This document shows, piece after piece, positions 1 to 8,308 of a DNA stretch of 36,238 nucleotides (its first letter is position 1; every line of letters begins with the position of its first letter). The DNA is from Deltaproteobacteria bacterium (GTDB lineage: Bacteria; Myxococcota_A; Polyangia; Polyangiales; JADZFZ01). Below the pieces are notes generated by a model, which saw nothing but the letters and a program-made list of their open reading frames with translations, was not told the origin of the DNA and did no database searches. The stretch covers positions 1 to 36,238 of the forward strand of contig JADZFZ010000129.1 of NCBI GenBank assembly GCA_020854145.1, in the 5' to 3' direction. The position numbers and the translations under genes are program-made.

Positions 1-596
1 CCGTGCAGACGCTCCACCAGCCATTCGTAGCGCGTGACCGCTTCCTCGATGTCGAGCCCGGTGCGTAGGAACGACACGGCGCCGGTCGTGCTCGACAGCG
101 CCGCCACCACGTCGGTGAAGAACCGACGCTCGGCGGGCTCGACGCCCTCGAGCGAAGCCGCGAGGGAGCGCGCCACGAGCTCGCGGCGTTTGGCTCCCCG
201 CGGGTCGAACACGTCTCGTCCCACGGCAGCCAGCATCACGGGGTAGATCGATCGATCGATCGACGCCGACCGCCGCCACGTCTCGGCCGTGGCGCGCACC
301 CACCCATCGAGCCCGCCTGCCACGTCCTGCTTGGGAACGCCGATGAGCGCGCGCACGTGGGCCGCGATGCCGTCTTCGAGCGCCTCCTTGGAAGGGAAAT
401 ACCGATAGACCGTGGGCACCGCCACGCCCGCCTCCCTCGCGACGGCCGGGATGGTCAGCGCCGAGGCGCCCCGCGCCACCAATCGCGTCGCCGCCTCGAG
501 GACGCGTAGCCTCGTCTGCTCGGCCTGTTCCTCTCGGAGAGGGCTGGAGTACTCCTTCTTCGGTGGCTTCCGGACAGTCGTCCTCGATCGCGCCAT
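1..596 (-). CDS. TetR/AcrR-family transcriptional regulator (3' end outside window)
   Basis: DNA-binding repressor of the TetR family, cut at its C-terminus by the left edge of the window (198 codons visible of a usual 190-220). The N-terminus is basic, then a helix-turn-helix at about residues 47-72 contains GVAVPTVYRYFPSKEAL, the typical TetR recognition helix and following 'YxxFxSKexL' signature. The rest is the helical ligand-binding domain, whose sequence does not reveal the ligand. The start is the ATG at 594-596, just before the HTH. The gene diverges from the PEP-dikinase-like gene at 709; a near-perfect 15-bp palindrome at 600-614 lies right next to this start, as expected for autoregulation plus control of the divergent operon (inference). 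The family assignment is firm; the inducer is unknown. Confidence 0.9.
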   Translation of the reverse strand, partial: MARSRTTVRKPPKKEYSSPLREEQAEQTRLRVLEAATRLVARGASALTIPAVAREAGVAVPTVYRYFPSKEALEDGIAAHVRALIGVPKQDVAGGLDGWVRATAETWRRSASIDRSIYPVMLAAVGRDVFDPRGAKRRELVARSLAASLEGVEPAERRFFTDVVAALSSTTGAVSFLRTGLDIEEAVTRYEWLVERLH

Positions 597-599
597 GAC

Positions 600-614
600 G
601 ATATGATTCGTATC
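600..614. promoter_or_regulatory. Candidate TetR operator (imperfect palindrome)
   Basis: GATATGATTCGTATC is a 15-base inverted repeat with a central T and only one mismatched pair (positions 5/11). It sits 3 bases upstream of the tetR start codon and about 30 bases upstream of the -35 of the divergent operon. It is AT-rich against a GC-rich background. Operator function is inferred from size, symmetry and position. Confidence 0.5.
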
Positions 615-644
615 TCGAAAAAACGAAACGCACAGCTAATTTCG

Positions 645-673
645 TTGACAGAGGGTTCGGCTCTTGGATAGAT
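645..673 (+). promoter_or_regulatory. Candidate sigma-70 promoter of the dikinase-methyltransferase operon
   Basis: A perfect TTGACA at 645-650 is followed, after 17 bases, by ATAGAT at 668-673 as a weak -10 (TAGATG one base later is an alternative). The local region is unusually AT-rich. Transcription would begin near 680, which argues against the upstream TTG at 664 as the start of the next gene and for the GTG at 709. Confidence 0.5.
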
Positions 674-708
674 GTTTCCTATTGTCAATTGCGAGGTGCC
701 CATTGCGC

Positions 709-3249
709 GTGTCCCCGACCCTCGAGTTCGCCCCTCCCGGTCCCGGCTCGTGGACCTTCGATCGATCGCACCAGACCCTCCCGTGGCCACGGCTCGGCCG
801 CGCGGAGCTCGAGCGCGGCTACGCCGAGGGCTTCAGGAAAGGGTTTCGCGAGATCGGCGCGCTGCTCGAGACGATCGAGCTCCGGACGGTCCACGGCTGG
901 TTCTACACCGCACCGCGGCCGGTGGGCGCCCCTCCCGACGCGTCCGGGCCGCCGCCCAAGCTGATCTTCAAGGCGCTTCTCTTCTTCCACCCGGAGCTCC
1001 GGCGACGTGTTCGACGCTCGGCGGCCGTCTTCGACGAGCGCCCGTGGCGCACGGCCAACGAAGCGTGGGACCGCGTGCACGCCCCGGGCTTCCGCGGGCG
1101 CCTCGCCGAGCTGACCCGGCAGGAGCCATCCGACGAGCGGTCGCTCGCCGCGGAGCTGCGGCGATGCATGACGTGCTTGCTCGAGCTCTGGGAGCTGCAC
1201 TTCGCCATGGCCGCGCAGACGGTCCCGCCCGTCGGGGACTTCCTCGTCGCCGCGCAGAGCTGGGCCGGGGTCGAGCCCCGGCAGGCGTTGCGTGCGCTCG
1301 GCGGCGCGTCGCCCGAGACCGTTCGCCCGTTGGCGCTGCTGCGCGCGATCGCGGCGGCCCTGCGCGAGGCGTCGATCGAGCTGCCGGAGGCGCCGGCCGC
1401 GGCGCTCGACGTCATGCGCGCGCATCCCGTGGTCGCCGCCGCGCTCGCCACGTACCTCGACGAGTACGGCTGGCGTATCGACAACCTCGTCGCCGAGGCC
1501 ATCGCCGAGCATCCCGCGGCGATCGTCGCCGGGGTCCGCGCGGCGCTCGACGCGCCGCGACGCGTCGATCCAGCCGCCGACGCGGCTGCCGCCGCTGCGG
1601 ACCTGCGCGCGCGGGTTCCGGCCGAGCACCGAGACGATTTCGATCGACGTCTCGCCGAGGCGCGGGATGGCGGTCGGACCCGAGAAGACCAGGTCGGGCT
1701 GGCCACGTGGGCCGGCGGATTGGTGCGTCGCCATGCGCTAGAGCTCGGTCGACGCCTGGCCGCTCGCGGACGCCTGGCCGAGCGCGACGCCGTCTTCGAT
1801 CTCGATTGCGACGAGATCGACGCGGTCGTCGCAGGTGCAGGCCCCGCTCGCGACGTGGTCGAGGGGCGCTCGGCGGAGCGACGCGCCGCGACGACGGCCA
1901 CGCCGCCACGGACGCTCGGCAGGCCCGCGAGCCCGCCCCCGATCGAGTGGCTGCCGCCTGGCGCTGCGCGGCTCACGCGCGCGGTGATGGCCTTCGTCAG
2001 TCGCTTCGAGGAGGACGTCGACGAGCCTGCGCCCGAGCCGCTCGTCGGCCTCGGGGTCGCCCCCGGCGTGGTCGAAGGCATCGCGTGCGTCGTGCGCACG
2101 CCAGCGGACCTCGACCGCGTCGAGCCGGACAGCATCATGGTCGCCACGGCGACCAACGTCGGCTTCAACGCCGTGCTCAGCGCGGTTGCGGGGCTCGTGA
2201 CGGAGCACGGAGGGCTCGTCTGCCACGCAGCGATCGTCTCGCGCGAGCTCGGCATCCCCGGCGTCGTCGGCTGCCGCGACGCGATGAGCCGCGTGCCTGA
2301 CGGCGCGTGGGTTCGTGTCGATGGCGATCGCGGCAGGGTCGAGGTGCTCGCGCCGCCCGAAGCGGCCAAGCAGAGGCCGGCGAGGGCTCGTCCTCTCGCG
2401 GAGCCGACACGGCAGGCGCGACGTCCCGCGGCTCTGGGAAGCTCGGCGTCGCTCGGCGAAGCAGCCGATGCTGCCACCTTCGGCGGCAAAGCCGCGGGCC
2501 TCGCGCGTGCCATCGCGAACGGGCTTCCCGTGCCCCGCGGCTTCGCCCTCGACCCGGACTTCGTCGAGGCCGTCGCAGCCGAGGACCCGGCGCACCTCGA
2601 GCGGCTCGCCGCGCTCGTCGACGGTCTCGCGGGACCCCTCGTCGTCCGCTCGTCCGCACTGGGGGAAGACGGGATCGCGTCGAGCTTCGCGGGAATCCAC
2701 CACAGCGCGCTCGGAGTGCGCGGCGCGGAGGTCGCCGGCGCGTTGGCCGCCGTTTGGCGCTCCGGCTGGACCGACGCCGCGCTCGTGTACCGCCGCCGTC
2801 ACGGGCTCTCCGGCGAGCCGCGCATGGCTGCGGTCGTGCAAGAGCTGGTGGCGGCCGAGGTCGCGGGCGTCGCGTTCGGACGCGACCCCTTGAGCGGGGA
2901 CGCGACGCGCGTGATCGAGGCCTCCTGGGGCCTCGGCGCGGTGGTGGTCGACGGCCGGGTCACGCCCGATCGCGTGCGTGTCGATGCGAGCGGCGCGGTC
3001 GTCGAGCGTGCGAGCGGACGAAAGACCGTGATGGACGTGGTCGACGGCAGCGGTGCGAAGGAGGTCGCGGTTCCGAGCGACCGCGTCGAGCGCTCGTGCC
3101 TGGAGCCGCCGCTGCTCGACGCGGTGATCGCGCTCGGCGTGGCGTGTGATCGCCTCGCGGGCAGCCCGCAGGACATCGAATGGGCGCACGCGTCGGACCG
3201 CGTCTGGCTGCTCCAGATGCGCCCGATCACGACGGCGGTGAAGGCATGA
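709..3249 (+). CDS. PEP synthase/rifampin-phosphotransferase-like dikinase with permuted domain order
   Basis: 846 residues. An N-terminal, mostly helical region (1-410, opening with a W..DR.H..LPWPRL pattern seen in PEP-utilising proteins) is followed by the swivelling phosphohistidine domain (about 440-545) with the signature EHGGLVCHAAIVSRELGIPG, catalytic His506. A full PPDK_N/ATP-grasp domain (about 580-846) comes last, with FGGKAAGLA (Lys594), VVRSSALGED (Arg647) and the closing QDIEWA...LLQMRPIT motif. Family members normally run ATP-grasp first and His domain after; here the order is reversed. No C-terminal PEP-binding TIM barrel is present, so true PEP synthesis is unlikely. ATP-driven phosphotransfer to a small molecule (as in rifampin phosphotransferase) or condensation (as in PigC) is more likely. 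The GTG at 709 is preferred: GAGGTG lies about 11 bases upstream and the promoter excludes the TTG at 664; TTG at 703 is possible. It overlaps the downstream methyltransferase by ATGA. Confidence 0.82.
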   Translation: MSPTLEFAPPGPGSWTFDRSHQTLPWPRLGRAELERGYAEGFRKGFREIGALLETIELRTVHGWFYTAPRPVGAPPDASGPPPKLIFKALLFFHPELRRRVRRSAAVFDERPWRTANEAWDRVHAPGFRGRLAELTRQEPSDERSLAAELRRCMTCLLELWELHFAMAAQTVPPVGDFLVAAQSWAGVEPRQALRALGGASPETVRPLALLRAIAAALREASIELPEAPAAALDVMRAHPVVAAALATYLDEYGWRIDNLVAEAIAEHPAAIVAGVRAALDAPRRVDPAADAAAAAADLRARVPAEHRDDFDRRLAEARDGGRTREDQVGLATWAGGLVRRHALELGRRLAARGRLAERDAVFDLDCDEIDAVVAGAGPARDVVEGRSAERRAATTATPPRTLGRPASPPPIEWLPPGAARLTRAVMAFVSRFEEDVDEPAPEPLVGLGVAPGVVEGIACVVRTPADLDRVEPDSIMVATATNVGFNAVLSAVAGLVTEHGGLVCHAAIVSRELGIPGVVGCRDAMSRVPDGAWVRVDGDRGRVEVLAPPEAAKQRPARARPLAEPTRQARRPAALGSSASLGEAADAATFGGKAAGLARAIANGLPVPRGFALDPDFVEAVAAEDPAHLERLAALVDGLAGPLVVRSSALGEDGIASSFAGIHHSALGVRGAEVAGALAAVWRSGWTDAALVYRRRHGLSGEPRMAAVVQELVAAEVAGVAFGRDPLSGDATRVIEASWGLGAVVVDGRVTPDRVRVDASGAVVERASGRKTVMDVVDGSGAKEVAVPSDRVERSCLEPPLLDAVIALGVACDRLAGSPQDIEWAHASDRVWLLQMRPITTAVKA

Positions 3250-4181
3250 GCGCGCATCAGGTGATGGTCGAAGCGGCGCGCACCGCCACGGTGGTCGCGG
3301 CCTGGCGGAGCGGCCTGTTGAGCCGGCTCGAGCGCGGAACGAGCTCGTGCGGCGCGCTCGCCAGCGAGCTCGGGCTGCACGAGGAGGCCACGCGTCTCGT
3401 GCTCGAGGCGCTCGCCGCCTTCGGGCTCGCCGAGCGAACCGAGGGCGGGTGGCGGGCCGCCCCCTGCATCACCGAACGCGGAGCCGCCGAGAACGTCGAC
3501 GAGCTGGCGCGCCTCTACGCGCACCTGCCGACGCTGCTCGCATCCGGCGAGACCGTCCGCGTCGATCGCGACGAGTCCTACGTCCGTGTCACGCCGCGCC
3601 TGGGCGAGATGTTCCAGTCCGCCGCCGAGGCGCTCGCCGCTGCGTTGCCTCCGGTCGACGGGCTCGTGCTCGACGTCGGCGCGGGCAGCGCCGTGTGGAG
3701 CCTCGCGATGGTTGCGCGAAGCCCCGACGCGCGCGCCGTGGCCCTGGACAGCGCGGCAGTCCACTCGGCAGCTCGGGCACGTGCGTCGTCGCTCGGGCTA
3801 TCCGAGCGTCTCGACACGCTCGCGGCCGACTTCACGACCGCCGAGCTCGCGGCGGGGACGTACGCGCGCGTCGTGGTCGCCAACGTCCTGCACCTCGAGC
3901 CCGCGCACGTGTGCGAGCGATTGCTGGCGCGGATCTCCCCGGCGCTGCGTCCGGGCGGCGAGCTCGTGGTGGTCGACGTGCTCGCCGCGAGCCCCGAGCG
4001 CGCTGCGTTCGTCGCCAGCTACGCGCTCCACCTGCGATTGCGCCGTGACGGTGCGCGCGTCCATCCCGCCGCCGAGATTGCCGATTGGCTCGAGCGCGCC
4101 GGGTGCAATCGACCTCGGCTCGTCTCGCTCGATTCTCACGTGCCCGGGATGGGCGCCCTGGTGGCGACGATCAGGGGCTGA
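3246..4181 (+). CDS. SAM-dependent O-methyltransferase (family 2, winged-helix N-terminus)
   Basis: 311 residues. The N-terminal part (about 10-75, with GLLSRLERG and ELGLHEEATRLVLEAL) is the winged-helix dimerisation domain of small-molecule O-methyltransferases. The Rossmann domain follows with SAM-binding motif I DVGAGSA at 143-149 and a late LRPGGELVVVDV strand. The ATG at 3246 overlaps the stop of the dikinase-like gene (ATGA), so the two proteins are translationally coupled and probably work on the same small molecule. The pairing of a PEP-dikinase-like enzyme with an O-methyltransferase resembles PigC/PigF in prodigiosin synthesis, but no other pathway gene is seen here and the substrate is unknown. 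Its 3' end overlaps the convergent lipoprotein gene by 11 bases. Confidence 0.85.
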   Translation: MSAHQVMVEAARTATVVAAWRSGLLSRLERGTSSCGALASELGLHEEATRLVLEALAAFGLAERTEGGWRAAPCITERGAAENVDELARLYAHLPTLLASGETVRVDRDESYVRVTPRLGEMFQSAAEALAAALPPVDGLVLDVGAGSAVWSLAMVARSPDARAVALDSAAVHSAARARASSLGLSERLDTLAADFTTAELAAGTYARVVVANVLHLEPAHVCERLLARISPALRPGGELVVVDVLAASPERAAFVASYALHLRLRRDGARVHPAAEIADWLERAGCNRPRLVSLDSHVPGMGALVATIRG

Positions 4182-5790
4182 TGGTCATCAGCAATGCGCC
4201 GTCGGGATGATAATCGTTGGTCGAGCCCAGGTGGTCTCGACTGTCGCAATACAGCCATTGTCCGGTGCCAATCCTGAATCGATAGGCCACGTGGTGATTG
4301 CCGGCGGCGGGCGCGACGACGCGGAGAGCGTCGTCCCAGTGCTCGTCGTTGTTGGGATCTCCGACCGGGTGCACGTTGAACGTGGTCGCGGTCCAGACCC
4401 ACCGCTCCGTGGAAGGGTAGGAGCCGGGCGGTCCGTAGCCGACCGCGCCCGCCATCCCCGGGCATCCCCCGGGCGCGCCCGTGTCCGTGCAACCCGGCTC
4501 GTACACCCATCCGTAGATTTGCGACGAGAGCATGCCGAACGGGCTGCCCGTCAATGTCGGCCCCGTGGGCGGCGCGAGCGGATATTGCACGTGACAATAG
4601 TTCGGAAACGTGGCTCCGACCGGTCGGACGACGATGACACCCGTCATCGAGGCGGAGAATCCATTGGCAATGCCGTCGAGGTCGCAATAGACGGGAGCGC
4701 CGCCGGAGACGGTCACGCGCGCCGCGATCCCGTATTCGCCCGCGCTTCCGGGCGCGGTGATGGCGGCCTGATAGGTCTCGATGCTGCCGGCGTCGGTGAT
4801 GTAGCTCGCGGTCGTCCACGTCCAGCCCGACACGTCGTCGCTGCCGCGCGCGGGAAGGAGTCCGCGCCCGACCTCGACCACCACGCCCGGTGATTGTCCG
4901 GGAGCCTCGGACACTCCCGGGATCGTGAGCTGAATCCGCGTGGCGCGCGGCGCGACGCCGAGCGGTGCCAGATACCCGTGCACGAAGCTGCCGGCCATCG
5001 GGTCGGTCCCGACGGGACGCTCCACCGTGCACACCGTCGGACGCGGGACGCCCGCATCGACAGGACCCGTGTCCCGAGGGCCGGTGTCGGACGGACCGAG
5101 ATCGGGGGGACCGAGATCGGGCGGACCCAGATCCGGTGGACCGAGATCGGGGGGACCGAGATCGGGCGGACCGAGATCGGGCGGGCCCATGTCCATCGGG
5201 GGCGGCGGGCCCATGTCCACCGGAGGCGGCGGACCCATGTCCACCGGAGGCGGACCCACGTCCACCGGAGGCGGACCCATGTCCATCGGAGGCGGACCCA
5301 TGTCCACCGGAGGCGGCGGACCCATGTCCGCCGGCGGCGGCGGGGGGCCCATGTCGGGATCCGGCGGGCCCGCATCGAGGCCGTCCACGAACATGAACGC
5401 ATCCGGCAACGTGGCCGTGCGTCCCGTCGGCAACGCGACGCGTACGCTCGCGCGACCGAACCGGCCGTCGGTGGCGGGAGTCCGTCCCGTGAGCCGCGTG
5501 GAGTCCTCGGCGACGACGTCGGTCGCGTCGAGCTCGGCGCCCATCAGCACGAACGAGACGCGCGCGCCGTCGACGAACCCGCGGCCGAAGATCTCGAATG
5601 CCGTGCCGCCCGACGTGGTCGCCCGGTCGGGCCGAATCAGGTCGAGCACCAGCGTGCCGCCCGCCTCGGCGGGGTCCGCTCCGACGTCTCGATTCGTGCC
5701 CGAGTCCTGGACCGTCTGATCCACCTCGGGGGAGCACGCCACGCACGAGACGACCGCGGAGATCACGACGGCGCGAGCCAAGCGAGACAT
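4171..5790 (-). CDS. Secreted lipoprotein with TIG/IPT domain and DLGPP/MGPPP repeat linker
   Basis: 539 residues from the ATG at 5790. A lipoprotein signal peptide ends in SCVAC (Cys19). Residues about 45-130 look like an IPT/TIG Ig-like domain (TTSGGTAFEIFGRGF...). A low-complexity Asp/Pro/Gly linker of about 95 residues (DMGPPPPVD, then DLGPP units) follows. The C-terminal 280 residues hold what looks like two related modules, each with a W.WT.A pattern, a Y.....V segment and a closing YCD (VYCDLDG, LYCDSRD). I do not know a function for these modules; they could be carbohydrate- or protein-binding. It is divergently transcribed from the amylase with a 140-bp shared upstream region, so a role in surface polysaccharide use is plausible but inferred. 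Confidence 0.8.
   Translation of the reverse strand: MSRLARAVVISAVVSCVACSPEVDQTVQDSGTNRDVGADPAEAGGTLVLDLIRPDRATTSGGTAFEIFGRGFVDGARVSFVLMGAELDATDVVAEDSTRLTGRTPATDGRFGRASVRVALPTGRTATLPDAFMFVDGLDAGPPDPDMGPPPPPADMGPPPPVDMGPPPMDMGPPPVDVGPPPVDMGPPPPVDMGPPPPMDMGPPDLGPPDLGPPDLGPPDLGPPDLGPPDLGPSDTGPRDTGPVDAGVPRPTVCTVERPVGTDPMAGSFVHGYLAPLGVAPRATRIQLTIPGVSEAPGQSPGVVVEVGRGLLPARGSDDVSGWTWTTASYITDAGSIETYQAAITAPGSAGEYGIAARVTVSGGAPVYCDLDGIANGFSASMTGVIVVRPVGATFPNYCHVQYPLAPPTGPTLTGSPFGMLSSQIYGWVYEPGCTDTGAPGGCPGMAGAVGYGPPGSYPSTERWVWTATTFNVHPVGDPNNDEHWDDALRVVAPAAGNHHVAYRFRIGTGQWLYCDSRDHLGSTNDYHPDGALLMTISP
5092..5186. repeat. 15-bp tandem repeats encoding DLGPP
   Basis: About six copies of a 15-base unit of the form ggaccgagatcgggc run head to tail inside the lipoprotein gene. 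The unit is a multiple of three, so copy-number change would lengthen or shorten the linker without a frameshift. Confidence 0.85.
5187..5360. repeat. 18-24-bp degenerate repeats encoding MGPPPxD
   Basis: About eight copies of a unit around cccatgtccaccggaggcgg, varying in length by multiples of three, continue directly from the 15-bp array. They encode the Met-Gly-Pro-Pro-(Pro)-Val/Met-Asp part of the linker. Confidence 0.8.
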
Positions 5791-5930
5791 CGGGACTTCT
5801 TTCTTCGCTCGAGTGGGCAAGAGACGACGGGCGCTTCGGCTCCGACGATAGTAGGATGGCCGCCCGAGCCGGGCCGCGCCTTCACCGGCTTCCTCTCTCC
5901 AGAACCGATTCACCCGAGGGTTTGCCTTTG

Positions 5931-8306
5931 TTGCCCGACCGACGCCTCTTGTCCAGCACCTTAGTGACTCTTCTCTGCGTCACCGCATGTGGGGACTCTC
6001 CGAGCGAGCCCCGCTTCGCCTACGACGCCGCGCCGAGACCCGACGGCGAGGGCCCCGGGTACCGTCCTCCGCGCTGCGGCGGCGGCGGCTCCGGCCTCGG
6101 TGGATCGGGCGGTGGCAGCGGGCTCGGCGGATCCGGTGGCAGCGGGCTCGACTGTCCCGATGCAGGGCCCGGCGCCGACGGGTCGCTCGAGGACGCGGGT
6201 CCTCCTCCTCCGCCCCCACCGCCGTGCAACGAGCACACGTTCCGGTATCGCGGCACCGCATCGAGCGTCCTCGTCACGGGCACGTTCACCTCGTGGGCGC
6301 CGACCGAGGCCGAAGGGGCGCTGCCGCTCGAGCGTGTCGCGGGCACCGGAGACCAGTGGGAGCTGACCACGCTCGTCGAGCCTCCCGGCAGGCACCTCTA
6401 CAAGTTCGTCGTGGACGGGACCTTCGTGCAGGACACGGGGAACCCGGAGGCGGAGGCCGACGGCTTCGGAGGCTTCAACAGCGTCTTGTCCCTGTGCGGA
6501 GGCGGCTCCCTCACCGTCGAGGAGCACGCGACCGACTCGGCCTCGGGCACGTTCACCGCACGCGTCCGCGCCATGTCGAGCCCCGAGCCGGCGAGCGTCG
6601 CGGTGACCGTCGATTGGCGCGACGCCCCGGGTGCGGTGACCGTCTCCGGCGACGTCGTCTCGATCTCGGTCGCGGGTCTGGCCGACGGGATCCACGACGT
6701 CCGATTGACGGTCGGAGACGAGACGCTGCTCCTCAAGGTGTACGTCAACGAGACGACCGACTGGCGCGACGTGACGCTCTATTTCGCGATGACCGACCGA
6801 TTCGTCAATGGCGACCCCGGCAACGACGCGCCGGTCGGGGGAATCGAGAATCCTCTCGCCAACTACATGGGCGGTGACTTCGCCGGGATCACGTCGAAGA
6901 TCGAAGACGGCTATTTCGACGAGCTCGGCGTGAGCGCAATCTGGGTCTCGTGGCCCGCCGACAATCCTGGTGACGCATGGCCGGGGTTCGTGCCGACCGG
7001 GACCGGATGCGGGCAGTCGGGCGGTCCCGGCACCTCGCGCCGAATGACCACCTTCAGCGGCTATCACGGTTACTGGCCGAGCTCCGGCACCGACATCGAA
7101 GAGCACTTCGGGACGCTCGAGGAGCTGCGAGCGCTCGTGGTCGCCGCGCACGCGCGCGGGATTCGCATCCTGCTCGATTTCGCGGTCAATCACGTGCACC
7201 AGGCGCACCCCTACTACGCCGAGCACCGCGACGACTGGTTCAATCAGCCGGCCGACGTCTGCGAGGTCGTGGGCTGGGACACCAAGCCGGAGCAATGCTG
7301 GTTCACCGAGTATCTGCCCGATTGGGACTACCGCGTTCCCGAAGCCCGCAATCGTGTTCTCGACGACGCCGTCTCGCTCGTCGTCTCGACGGGTGCCGAC
7401 GGCTTCCGCGTGGACGCGCTCAAGCACATGGACATGCAGTTCGTCCGCGACCTGCGGAGCCGAATGCGCGGTGCGTTCGAGCAGACCGGCGTCCCGTTCT
7501 ACATGGTCGGCGAGACCTTCACGGGAGACACGGGCCTCATTCGTCGCTACGTCGGCGACGATCTCGTGCACGGGCAATTCGATTTCCCGTCGAACCTCGC
7601 CTTGCTCGACGCGCTCGCCTTCGATCGCATCGGCGTGGACGAGCTGCACCGCCGGGTGCGCGGGCACGCGGACGCCTACGGCTCCGGCGCGCTGATGAGC
7701 ACGTTCCTCGGCAATCACGACATGGCGCGATTCGTCAGCAATGCGGCGGGAGACCTCGATTGCGGCGGCTGGGACATCATCAGCGACATCGCCCAGGGCT
7801 GGCGCGATCCGCCGCCCCGTCCGACGCAACCGGCCGCCTACGCGCGTCTGCGAATGGCATTCACCTATCTCTTCGCGCTTCCGGGGATCCCGCTCGTCTA
7901 CTACGGCGACGAGATCGGCCTGCCGGGCGCGGGCGACCCCGACAATCGGCGAATGCTCTATCTCGAAGGGCTGACCGGCAACGAGCAGGAGACGCTCGAC
8001 TGGGTGCGTGCGCTCGGGCGCGCACGCGAGCAATCCGAGGCGCTGCGCCGCGGCGACCTCGGCGACGCGCTCGTCGCCGACGCGAGCACGCTCGCGTTCG
8101 CTCGCCGTGCCGGATCGAGCCTCGCGCTGGCGGTCTTCAATCGTCAGAGTGGAGCGCGGTCGGTGAGCGTGCCGGTCGGTGCGCTCGGATTGTCCGACGG
8201 CACGGCCTTGCGCTCGGCCACGGGAGGAACGTCGCGCACGGTGACCGGCGGGCGCGTCGATGTGATGCTCGGCGGATACGGCGCCGAGATCCTGACGACC
8301 GATTGA
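5931..8306 (+). CDS. Alpha-amylase family (GH13) lipoprotein with CBM48-like domain
   Basis: 791 residues, exported and lipid-anchored: the signal peptide ends TLLCVTAC (Cys20). A Gly/Ser-rich then Pro-rich linker (about 35-98) leads to an Ig-like starch/glycogen-binding domain (99-185: VLVTGTFTSW...LYKFVVDGTF) related to CBM48/AMPK-beta. A second beta-rich segment precedes the catalytic barrel from about 277 (LYFAMTDRFVNGD). All four GH13 regions are present: DFAVNH 416-421, GFRVDALKH with nucleophile Asp495, GETF with acid/base Glu528, and GNHD with Asp597. It should hydrolyse alpha-1,4-glucans at the cell surface; exact specificity (amylase, pullulanase-like, maltogenic) cannot be read. 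The start is one of three in-frame TTG codons (5922, 5928, 5931); GAGGG at 5916-5920 best fits 5928 or 5931. Confidence 0.92.
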   Translation: MPDRRLLSSTLVTLLCVTACGDSPSEPRFAYDAAPRPDGEGPGYRPPRCGGGGSGLGGSGGGSGLGGSGGSGLDCPDAGPGADGSLEDAGPPPPPPPPCNEHTFRYRGTASSVLVTGTFTSWAPTEAEGALPLERVAGTGDQWELTTLVEPPGRHLYKFVVDGTFVQDTGNPEAEADGFGGFNSVLSLCGGGSLTVEEHATDSASGTFTARVRAMSSPEPASVAVTVDWRDAPGAVTVSGDVVSISVAGLADGIHDVRLTVGDETLLLKVYVNETTDWRDVTLYFAMTDRFVNGDPGNDAPVGGIENPLANYMGGDFAGITSKIEDGYFDELGVSAIWVSWPADNPGDAWPGFVPTGTGCGQSGGPGTSRRMTTFSGYHGYWPSSGTDIEEHFGTLEELRALVVAAHARGIRILLDFAVNHVHQAHPYYAEHRDDWFNQPADVCEVVGWDTKPEQCWFTEYLPDWDYRVPEARNRVLDDAVSLVVSTGADGFRVDALKHMDMQFVRDLRSRMRGAFEQTGVPFYMVGETFTGDTGLIRRYVGDDLVHGQFDFPSNLALLDALAFDRIGVDELHRRVRGHADAYGSGALMSTFLGNHDMARFVSNAAGDLDCGGWDIISDIAQGWRDPPPRPTQPAAYARLRMAFTYLFALPGIPLVYYGDEIGLPGAGDPDNRRMLYLEGLTGNEQETLDWVRALGRAREQSEALRRGDLGDALVADASTLAFARRAGSSLALAVFNRQSGARSVSVPVGALGLSDGTALRSATGGTSRTVTGGRVDVMLGGYGAEILTTD

Positions 8307-8308
8307 CG

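Noticed and set aside
664..708. TTG at 664 as the start of the dikinase-like gene
   Set aside because: It lies inside the predicted promoter spacer and has no Shine-Dalgarno sequence; GTG at 709 fits better.
5092..5360. A CRISPR-like array
   Set aside because: Units are contiguous without unique spacers and encode an in-frame protein linker.
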